Of a stretch of 9,398 nt of DNA, positions 1 to 5,631 are shown in pieces. The stretch spans positions 1-9,398 of the forward strand of contig DTYX01000372.1 in the NCBI GenBank assembly GCA_012961655.1, given 5' to 3'. The stretch comes from Candidatus Poribacteria bacterium. Lineage in GTDB: Bacteria; Poribacteria; WGA-4E; DTYX01. Below the pieces are notes generated by a model. That model did no database searches. It saw only the letters and a program-made list of their open reading frames with translations, and had not been told where the DNA came from. How positions within the stretch are numbered: the first letter of the stretch is position 1; each line of letters opens with the position of its first letter. Both the position numbers and the translations under genes were made by a program.

Positions 1-20
1 TTGAAGAGATTACTCAAAAT

Positions 21-1250
21 GTGAATACCTATTCCCGTCCTTCCGAACTCAAAATCACCGACATGCGCATCGCCAAGGTCAGAAATTGGCCAATCATTCG
101 CCTTGATACCAACCAGGGAATTTATGGATTGGGTGAAGTGCGAGATGGAGCGAGCAAGACTTACGCTCTGATGCTCAAAAACCGTCTGTTGGGAGAAAAT
201 CCCTGTAACGTCGATAAGATTTTTCGTAAGATTAAACAGTTTGGACATCACGCCCGTCAAGGCGGTGGAGTCTGCGGGATTGAGATGGCTCTGATGGATT
301 TAGCCGGGAAAGCCTACAATGCCCCTGCTTATCAGTTAGCGGGCGGGAAATTCCGCGACAAGATTCGTATCTATTGTGATACACCTACTGTTGCCGATGG
401 CACAGAGATGGGCGAAAAGTTGAAAACCCGAATGGAACAGGGATTTACGTTTTTGAAGATGGATGTGGGCATTGGGTTGTGTCGAGGAATTCCAGGGACT
501 CTCTGCGCGCCGGAGGGAATGCTTCAGACCCATGACATTATGCACCCGTTCACCGGTATCCAAATTACGGACAAAGGCATTGGCGTCTTATGCGACTACG
601 TAGCAGCGGTACGTGAAGTAATTGGTTACGAAATTCCTCTGGCCGCTGACCACTTTGGCCATATTGGGCTTGAATCGTGTATTCGGGTTGCCAAAGCTCT
701 CGACAAATATAATCTCGCCTGGCTGGAAGATATGATTCCGTGGCAGTTCACCGACCAATACGTGCGTCTTTCCAATTCATGTTCAACTCCCATCTGTACC
801 GGAGAAGATATCTACTGCAAGGAGGGTTTCAAGGATTTATTTGAAGCCAGAGCCATCGCCATCTGCCATCCCGACCTGGCTACTGCAGGGGGGATTCTGG
901 AAACCAAGAAAATCGGCGATTTAGCTCAGGAACACGGTATCGCTATGGCTATGCACATAGCTGGTTCGCCGATTTCTTTCATCTCAAGCGTCCACTGCGC
1001 CGCGGCTACGGAAAATTTCCTGGCGCTGGAAAACCACTCGGTTGATGTGCCGTGGTGGAACGAACTAGTTACAGGGTTGCCAAATCCAATCATCCAAAAT
1101 GGTTACGTAGAAGTACCTGAAGGACCGGGGCTTGGCATTGACCTCAATGAGGATGTTATCAAAGAACACCTTGACCCCAATGACCCAGGTTATTTCGAGC
1201 CGACAACCGAATGGGATAAGGAACGCGCGCACGATAGGCTTTGGAGTTAA
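21..1250 (+). CDS. Enolase-superfamily (mandelate racemase type) acid-sugar dehydratase-like protein
   Basis: The 409-residue product has the plan of the mandelate racemase branch of the enolase superfamily: an N-terminal capping domain (about 11-125) and a TIM-type barrel (about 126-380). Metal ligands are visible as D210 (AADHFGH), E236 (WLEDMIP) and E262 (CTGEDIY). D285 (HPDLATAGG) and H312 (MAMHIAG) form the His-Asp dyad, and K146 in FLKMDVG is the likely second-strand base. Enzymes of this branch abstract a proton alpha to a carboxylate, usually dehydrating an acid sugar to a 2-keto-3-deoxy acid in the cytoplasm; the exact substrate cannot be read. The gap between K146 and D210 is long, as in mannonate dehydratase-like members, but K146 is followed by M-D rather than a KxK motif. 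The GTG start is uncertain: the frame stays open to the window edge (codons for EEITQN precede it) and the upstream ribosome site is weak, so the gene may begin just outside. An internal ATG at 63 is another option. Confidence 0.9.
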   Translation: MNTYSRPSELKITDMRIAKVRNWPIIRLDTNQGIYGLGEVRDGASKTYALMLKNRLLGENPCNVDKIFRKIKQFGHHARQGGGVCGIEMALMDLAGKAYNAPAYQLAGGKFRDKIRIYCDTPTVADGTEMGEKLKTRMEQGFTFLKMDVGIGLCRGIPGTLCAPEGMLQTHDIMHPFTGIQITDKGIGVLCDYVAAVREVIGYEIPLAADHFGHIGLESCIRVAKALDKYNLAWLEDMIPWQFTDQYVRLSNSCSTPICTGEDIYCKEGFKDLFEARAIAICHPDLATAGGILETKKIGDLAQEHGIAMAMHIAGSPISFISSVHCAAATENFLALENHSVDVPWWNELVTGLPNPIIQNGYVEVPEGPGLGIDLNEDVIKEHLDPNDPGYFEPTTEWDKERAHDRLWS

Positions 1251-1302
1251 TCTCAGTAACGTCCATATTGTTGTGGTGAACAGATTGGTGCAAAAAAGAA
1301 TC

Positions 1303-1331
1303 TTGATGTTGACCCAATCTTTTGGTAAACT
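1303..1331 (+). promoter_or_regulatory. Possible sigma-70 promoter (TTGATG-17-TAAACT)
   Basis: A -35-like TTGATG (1303-1308) and a -10-like TAAACT (1326-1331) are separated by exactly 17 bp. They stand about 65 bp upstream of the strong ribosome binding site at 1380-1389. Between them and that site lies a perfect 6-bp hairpin (CGGATG at 1347-1352, CATCCG at 1358-1363, 5-base loop). The match is moderate and the downstream reading frame is very short, so the promoter is tentative. Confidence 0.35.
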
Positions 1332-1395
1332 AAATTGAACTTATGCCGGATGTTACCCATCCGCTGGAGCGCGAAACTGAAAGGAGGTGTCTGAC

Positions 1396-1494
1396 ATGGC
1401 TGTGTTCAGTGTGAAAACGGGCAAAATGTCGAGTGAGCATAATCACTTTTCACTTTTCAATCTTCGCAGAATATCCCAAAACGCTCCGCGATAG
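1396..1494 (+). CDS. Short ORF (32 aa) behind a strong ribosome binding site; possible gene remnant
   Basis: The sequence AAAGGAGGTG (1380-1389) is an almost perfect Shine-Dalgarno site placed six bases before ATG at 1396. The frame runs only 32 codons (start MAVFSVKTGKMSSEHN) and stops at 1492-1494, overlapping antisense the 3' end of the radical SAM gene from 1443 onward. I recognise no family. Two readings fit. It may be a genuine small protein with its own promoter at 1303-1331. Alternatively it may be the preserved 5' end of a larger gene whose body was lost when the radical SAM segment came to lie here in the opposite direction; in that case only the first 16 or so codons are original. 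The ribosome site is stronger than those of most long genes in the window, which is why I list it. Confidence 0.35.
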   Translation: MAVFSVKTGKMSSEHNHFSLFNLRRISQNAPR

Positions 1495-2894
1495 CCGGCT
1501 CGAATCGCTTGGACGAGCGCGCTGTTTTCATTATAGTTGTAATCTTGTCCCGCCTCACCTGGGGAAGCGAAGAAAAACATTTCATCATCGCCGACCAAAC
1601 CAGCGACGTAATCGGAGGGTTTATCGCCCAATTCAGAAGAGAGATAAAAGACCGGCTCAAGGAAATCGGGATTATCTTCGATTCTTCCGTGAATGGAATT
1701 TACCTCATAAGATGATGAGACCGTTGCAGTGATTTTACGGACGAGTTTTCCCATTTCAGTGCCTGGATAGATCCGCATGCCCAGGGCAACTCCAACCCGC
1801 GAGGGGCGTATCTTTTTCATCAGATTGATGGTCTCCTTGAGCGTCGCTTGAGTTTCGCCTGGCCCGCCCAGCAATAGGTCATACATGAAAATGATACCGT
1901 GCTCGTGACAAATCTGGGCAGTTCGCTCCAAATCGTCCGCGCAGAAGTTTCGTCCTAGACGTTTGAGCATGTCATCGTTACCGTGGTCAACTCCGAAATC
2001 AATTCCCACACAACCCGCCCGTTTCATCAACTGAGCCAAATTATCGGAAAACGGAACGGGACTTGCGTAAGCGTACCACTGAATTCTTTCGCCCAATTTT
2101 CTCCTGACCAATTCTTCACACACTGCTTGGGCATGATGTGGAGGAATGTTAAACTCCGAATCGCAGGTGTGAAAGTGGGTGATGCCCATGTCCAGCAAGC
2201 ATTCCAGTTCATCCGCAACATCTTGAGGCTGTCGCATTCTAATTTTCCGACCTTTTGACACGGGGTCAAGACAGTATGCGCAAGGTTGATTGCAACCGCG
2301 TTTCGTCTCAAATCCTGCCATGCCGCCTTCGGTGAAATATCTGAGATTGTCGATAATGCCCCTCGATGCAAGCGAAATTTCACTCAGGTCGAGATATTCG
2401 ACGGAGTTGCGTCGGTATCCTACCGTCGTCTTATAAACCAATCCTGGCACATTAGAAAAATTATCCTCAGCACGCAAACACTGGAGAAATTTAGGCAATC
2501 CCACCTCACCTTCGCCGACAATCCCAAAATCCACATCTAAATAACGCATAATCGCCACAGGTATAGCTGAGAACGCCACACCGCCCAGCACAATCGGCGC
2601 CTTCGACTGTTTTTTAATCTCATCCGATATCTGTTTGGTTCTGCTTAATACAAAGTCCTGAGTGGCGAAGTAACAATCATCCGTATTTCGTATAGTGACA
2701 CCGATAGCAAGCGGGGCACTTTGGGCAAAATAATTTGCAACCTTATCTCTATAATCATCGTCAAAAGCTAAATCAAGAATATCAACCTCAAAACCCGCTG
2801 TCGTTATCGTCTGAGATAGATAATCCAACGCCAACGGCGCGACGACGGGCTTCATTTGATTGGGGTTGACGAGAACTATCTGATTACTATTCAT
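1443..2894 (-). CDS. Cobalamin-binding-type radical SAM protein, function unknown
   Basis: With the start at ATG 2894 the product has 483 residues. That ATG is preferred over a GTG twelve bases further upstream because minus-strand GAGGTT (2904-2899) is a good ribosome site for the ATG and overlaps the GTG. Residues about 1-150 resemble the Rossmann-like B12-binding domain of this class, including the GEGE motif (127-130), but the cobalt-coordinating DxHxxG motif is absent, so any cobalamin would bind without a lower histidine ligand. The radical SAM core follows (about 190-380): C201-x3-C205-x2-C208 (RGCNQPCAYC) holds the 4Fe-4S cluster, followed by DSEFN (245-249), GGPGET (343-348) and YPGTEM (376-381). 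Members of this class carry out methylations, ring changes and other difficult radical reactions; the substrate cannot be inferred. The gene diverges from the Memo-family gene with 85 bp between them, which suggests common control. Confidence 0.88.
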   Translation of the reverse strand: MNSNQIVLVNPNQMKPVVAPLALDYLSQTITTAGFEVDILDLAFDDDYRDKVANYFAQSAPLAIGVTIRNTDDCYFATQDFVLSRTKQISDEIKKQSKAPIVLGGVAFSAIPVAIMRYLDVDFGIVGEGEVGLPKFLQCLRAEDNFSNVPGLVYKTTVGYRRNSVEYLDLSEISLASRGIIDNLRYFTEGGMAGFETKRGCNQPCAYCLDPVSKGRKIRMRQPQDVADELECLLDMGITHFHTCDSEFNIPPHHAQAVCEELVRRKLGERIQWYAYASPVPFSDNLAQLMKRAGCVGIDFGVDHGNDDMLKRLGRNFCADDLERTAQICHEHGIIFMYDLLLGGPGETQATLKETINLMKKIRPSRVGVALGMRIYPGTEMGKLVRKITATVSSSYEVNSIHGRIEDNPDFLEPVFYLSSELGDKPSDYVAGLVGDDEMFFFASPGEAGQDYNYNENSALVQAIRAGYRGAFWDILRRLKSEK

Positions 2895-2926
2895 AATGAA
2901 CCTCACAATCGTTAAAACCTTAGAAC

Positions 2927-2954
2927 AATGTATGAATCTAATTCATTGAAACAA
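2927..2954 (-). promoter_or_regulatory. Possible promoter of the radical SAM gene with operator-like palindrome
   Basis: On the minus strand TTGTTT (2954-2949) and TACATT (2932-2927) are separated by 16 bp, giving an expected transcript start about 25 bases before the ATG at 2894. The spacer contains the palindrome ATGAAT-CTA-ATTCAT (2932-2946), a usual place for a repressor site. The box matches are only moderate. I see no convincing promoter for the Memo-family gene on the plus strand in the same region. Confidence 0.3.
2932..2946. repeat. Palindrome (6-bp arms) between the divergent radical SAM and Memo genes
   Basis: ATGAAT and ATTCAT form a perfect inverted repeat around CTA. A slightly wider pairing of CAATG (2926-2930) with CATTG (2944-2948) extends the symmetry. 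Its position midway between two divergent starts is what one expects of an operator serving both genes, but AT-rich palindromes of this size also occur by chance. Confidence 0.35.
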
Positions 2955-2979
2955 CGAATTTATCAAAGGAAGGTTACCG

Positions 2980-4206
2980 ATGGATTATCCCAAACTACGC
3001 AATATTGAAATATTTCCCGTCCAATTACAAGGGCGCCGGATGCTTTGCCTGCGAGACCCATTAAATTTCGCGGAAACTGCATTTATCCCCTACGAACTGT
3101 TGGAGATTATTCGTTATTTTGACGGTAAACATTCCATCCTTGATATACAAGTCGCATACACTCGGAGACATGGGGGGCTGTTATTTAGCAATAATATACG
3201 GCAACTAATTTCCGAGTTGGACGAGAAGCTATTTATGGATAGTGAACGCTTCAATCAGCATCAAGCAGAGGTGGAAGCTGAGTTCAAAAATTCGCCGATT
3301 CGGCAAGCGACCCATTCTGACACGGCGTATGATGCTAATCCAGCAACATTGCGCAGTCAACTAGATGCTTTTTTCGATTCTCCACAAGGGCCAGGAAGAC
3401 CGAATTTTGAGGCGCGAGGAAACACCTTAAAAGCCATTATGGCGCCGCATATTGACCTCCGACGCGGCGGTGTGTGCTTTGCGCATGCATACAAGTATGT
3501 CGCCGAAGAATCTGACGCTGACCTTTTTGTTATCTTGGGCGTCAACCACTTTGGCGGCAATGGATATTTTAGTCTGACTCGAAAACCTTTTGAAACTCCT
3601 CTTGGATTGCTTGAGACGGATACCGCATTCATTGACGCGTTGGTACAAAATTATGGCGATGACCTATTCACCGATGAGTTTTCACACAAACATGAACATT
3701 CCATCGAATTTCAAGTGATTTTTCTGCAATATCTCTTCGCGAACCGGCGTACAATTAAAATCGTGCCGATTTTGTGTTCCTCGTTCAATGAAATCATGGC
3801 TCAGAGCATATTGCCCCCTGAAGTAGAACAGGTGAAAAATTTTATTCAATGCCTGAAGAGAACCATCGCGGAAAGTAATCAAAAGATTAACTTGATAGCT
3901 GGGGTTGACCTTAGTCACGTCGGCAGGCGTTTTGGTGACGAAGGAATCTTGACTTCGTTGTTGTTAAATCAGATAAAGGCAGAAGATTTACAACTGCTGC
4001 AAGCTGTCGAAGCTCTCGACGTCGAAGGTTTTTACCATTCAATTCAACAGCAGAATGACCGTCGGCGGATATGTGGATTGCCGGCCATATACACTATGCT
4101 TAGCGTTCTTGATGCTTCAGAAGGCAAGCTGATCAGATATGACCAGAGCGTTGAAAGGGATACGCAATCTGTTGTGAGTTATGCTAGTATGTATTTCTCC
4201 GAATGA
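2980..4206 (+). CDS. amrB: Memo-family protein (AmmeMemoRadiSam system protein B) with PqqD-like N-terminal domain
   Basis: The 408-residue protein has two parts. Residues about 20-92 look like a PqqD-type winged helix: a stretch ending in an LDG-like turn (YFDGKHSILDIQ, 46-57), then a helix-rich SELDEKLFMDS segment (78-88). Residues about 150-405 form the Memo domain, related to the LigB-type extradiol dioxygenases. The residues known to line the Memo metal site are recognisable: H157 (MAPHIDL), H190 (GVNHFGG), D310 and H313 (GVDLSHVG) and C365 (RRRICGLPA), plus HKHEHS (236-241). Human Memo1 has been reported to bind iron or copper; the bacterial role is not settled. The start is supported by AAAGGAAGG (2965-2973), six bases before ATG. 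Typical AmmeMemoRadiSam loci pair Memo with AMMECR1 and a dedicated radical SAM enzyme; here no AMMECR1 is visible and the divergent neighbour is a radical SAM protein of another type. Family is secure, function is not. Confidence 0.88.
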   Translation: MDYPKLRNIEIFPVQLQGRRMLCLRDPLNFAETAFIPYELLEIIRYFDGKHSILDIQVAYTRRHGGLLFSNNIRQLISELDEKLFMDSERFNQHQAEVEAEFKNSPIRQATHSDTAYDANPATLRSQLDAFFDSPQGPGRPNFEARGNTLKAIMAPHIDLRRGGVCFAHAYKYVAEESDADLFVILGVNHFGGNGYFSLTRKPFETPLGLLETDTAFIDALVQNYGDDLFTDEFSHKHEHSIEFQVIFLQYLFANRRTIKIVPILCSSFNEIMAQSILPPEVEQVKNFIQCLKRTIAESNQKINLIAGVDLSHVGRRFGDEGILTSLLLNQIKAEDLQLLQAVEALDVEGFYHSIQQQNDRRRICGLPAIYTMLSVLDASEGKLIRYDQSVERDTQSVVSYASMYFSE

Positions 4207-4227
4207 ACTTCACTAAGTAAGCAAGTT

Positions 4228-4416
4228 TCAATAGGACTTACGCACCAATATTCCGAAAGCATCCTTGTCCCCGTTCTGACAGCGCGTAACGAGAATCTCA
4301 TCTTCGTCAAGAATAACACTTTCTTCTTCAGCATCTATCGAATCGTTTCCTAATAGATTAGACTCCTTTGGTAGGAAAATCTTCCAAAAATTTTGAGTGA
4401 TGAGTGAAAAAATCAC
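4228..4416 (-). pseudogene. Remnant of an ECF-type RNA polymerase sigma factor gene (N-terminal fragment)
   Basis: On the minus strand this frame ends with the stretch ILVTRCQNGDKDAFGILVRK (codons at about 4296-4237), which closely follows the start of sigma-70 region 2 in ECF sigma factors (pattern LVxRCQxGDxxAFxxLVxxY). After K it reads S-Y and stops, so regions 2.2 to 4 that bind core polymerase and the promoter are missing. AAAGGAG (4369-4363) lies nine bases before a TTA codon (4353-4351) in this frame, where a TTG start may once have been; no standard start codon follows it in frame, and the ATG at 4416 lies inside a hairpin and gives an unlikely leader. The break falls at TGCGTAAGTCCTA (4244-4232), which resembles insertion-sequence ends I recall from other bacteria, so an old insertion or deletion may have cut the gene. 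It lies antisense between two plus-strand genes. Confidence 0.5.
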
Positions 4417-4424
4417 TTATCACT
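4396..4424. repeat. Inverted repeat / hairpin, 12-bp arms
   Basis: AGTGATGAGTGA (4396-4407) pairs with TCACTTATCACT (4413-4424) across five adenines, with one G-T wobble. No thymine run follows on the plus strand. On the minus strand a short T-run lies about five bases beyond the stem, so terminator activity would be weak at best. It sits directly upstream of the aldolase promoter and could be a protein-binding site or part of a dispersed repeat; a shorter relative (AGTGA/TCACT, 1432-1447) lies at the 3' end of the radical SAM gene. Confidence 0.5.
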
Positions 4425-4435
4425 GAAATTTGACA

Positions 4436-4464
4436 TTGCTTTTTTTATCTTTGTCGGTTATAAT
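4436..4464 (+). promoter_or_regulatory. Sigma-70-type promoter of the aldolase gene (TTGCTT-17-TATAAT)
   Basis: TTGCTT (4436-4441) and a consensus TATAAT (4459-4464) are 17 bp apart, placing the transcript start near 4471, about 38 bases before the ATG at 4509. A TTGACA just upstream (4430-4435) matches the -35 consensus better but would need a 23-bp spacer, which is too long. The same pair of hexamers with the same spacing precedes the UroD-like gene. The leader also contains AGGAGGAG (4483-4490), too far from the ATG to be its main ribosome site. Confidence 0.6.
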
Positions 4465-4508
4465 TTATAGTAAAAATTACAGAGGAGGAGCCTGAGAAAG
4501 GCGGAGAA

Positions 4509-5519
4509 ATGTCATTAGAAATTGGAACAGTTGTCCTTAAAGAAGGCTTAGAGAAGAGATATGCTGTTGGGGCTTTTAACGCCAATAGCGCTGAATATGT
4601 ACAAGCAATTACGCAAGCGGCAGAGGAAGAGGGTTCGCCGGTTATCGTTCAGATTAGCCCAGGCGCTACTAGATATCTCGGTTTAGAATTGGCAGTCGCT
4701 ATTGTCAAAACTGCCGCTGAGATGGTGTCAATTCCGGCGGTGCTTCATTTAGACCACGGTGTGACCTACGAACAAAATATCAACGCCCTGAAAGCCGGAT
4801 TTACTTCACTGATGTACGATGGTTCGGAATTACCACTTGAGGAGAATATCAAAATAACCGCGTCTATTGTGAAAGAAGCTCATCTTCGCGGCGTCCCTGT
4901 GGAAGCGGAACTCGGTAAGATACCCAAAATCGAAGAGTTTGAAGATATGCTTCCCGCGGATTACGATTACAGCTATCCACCGCCTCAAGACATTCAAGAG
5001 AAGGTTATCGAACTGATGGCAAAACCGGAGGATGTTGAGAGATTTGTGGAACAGACAGGTTGCGATTCTTTGGCTGCCGCTATCGGGAGCATTCACGGTA
5101 TGAAAAACGATGTGCAGCCGCTCTACCTTAAGCGATTGCGAGAGATACGCCAACGGACGGACATTCCGATAGTTTGCCACGGTTCTTCTGGGGTCATTCG
5201 GACTCGCAGGGATGTGGAGGAATTGGAAGCAAGAGGATATAAACTTTCCGAAGGCTGGGGATGTATGGAAGATGCCATAAAGGAGGGCTTGGTGAAGATT
5301 AACATCGCCACTGCGGTTTCGATGTCTTTCCTCAGAGGAATGAAGGAAGCCTGGAACAAAAATCCCAATGAGAAAGATTCGCGCAAAATCACCAGCCCAG
5401 GTCGAGACGCAATGAAGGAAACTATCAAAGGATATATGCGCCTGTTCGGTTCATCAGGGCAAATCGCCATCACGCCTAAAACTGAAGAGCTAGAGGAGGT
5501 TACTGAGGGGCCAGAGTAA
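4509..5519 (+). CDS. Class II (zinc-dependent) aldolase, fructose/tagatose-bisphosphate aldolase family
   Basis: The 336-residue product shows the ordered motifs of class II aldolases: YAVGAFNANS (18-27), LHLDHG with acid D82 and zinc ligand H83 (79-84), the phosphate-side LMYDGSELPLEENI (101-114), VEAELGKI with E134 (131-138), AIGSIHGM with H196 (191-198), VCHGSSGV with H224 (222-229) and KINIAT (263-268). Known members cleave fructose- or tagatose-1,6-bisphosphate or related keto sugars to dihydroxyacetone phosphate and an aldehyde. Two departures stand out. The usual glycine-rich loop after ELGxI is replaced by an acidic, tyrosine- and proline-rich stretch of about 30 residues (139-170). 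There is also an insert between GSSGV and KINIAT (about 230-262). Substrate preference may therefore differ. The ATG is preceded by AAGGCGG at a short distance; no other in-frame start fits. It stands upstream of the aldehyde oxidoreductase gene in the same direction. Confidence 0.9.
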   Translation: MSLEIGTVVLKEGLEKRYAVGAFNANSAEYVQAITQAAEEEGSPVIVQISPGATRYLGLELAVAIVKTAAEMVSIPAVLHLDHGVTYEQNINALKAGFTSLMYDGSELPLEENIKITASIVKEAHLRGVPVEAELGKIPKIEEFEDMLPADYDYSYPPPQDIQEKVIELMAKPEDVERFVEQTGCDSLAAAIGSIHGMKNDVQPLYLKRLREIRQRTDIPIVCHGSSGVIRTRRDVEELEARGYKLSEGWGCMEDAIKEGLVKINIATAVSMSFLRGMKEAWNKNPNEKDSRKITSPGRDAMKETIKGYMRLFGSSGQIAITPKTEELEEVTEGPE

Positions 5520-5547
5520 ACAGAATTCGGAGTTCGGATCGGAAGGC

Positions 5548-5579
5548 GGAAGTGAAAGACTTCTTACTTCCCACTTTTT
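5548..5579 (+). terminator. Terminator-like hairpin after the aldolase gene
   Basis: GGAAGTGA (5548-5555) pairs with TTACTTCC (5564-5571) around an 8-base loop, with one G-T wobble, and a run of five thymines follows at 5575-5579. It begins 29 bases after the aldolase stop. The stem is only moderately GC-rich and three bases separate it from the T-run, so termination may be partial and allow read-through into the oxidoreductase gene. The purine-rich stretch before it (5524-5549) contains TTCGGA twice, which may mean the whole segment is a dispersed repeat. Confidence 0.45.
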
Positions 5580-5631
5580 CAGCCTACTATGAACAGAATT
5601 TTGGTCTACAATGTAGAAAGGACAATCAAAT

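Noticed and set aside
2895..2906. GTG at 2906 as start of the radical SAM gene
   Set aside because: The GTG overlaps the GAGGTT ribosome site that serves ATG 2894 at the right distance.
4396..4424. Rho-independent terminator for the Memo-family gene
   Set aside because: No T-run follows on the plus strand, and the hairpin is 190 bp past the stop and directly before the aldolase promoter.
4430..4464. TTGACA at 4430 paired with TATAAT at 4459
   Set aside because: The spacer would be 23 bp; TTGCTT at 4436 gives the normal 17 bp.
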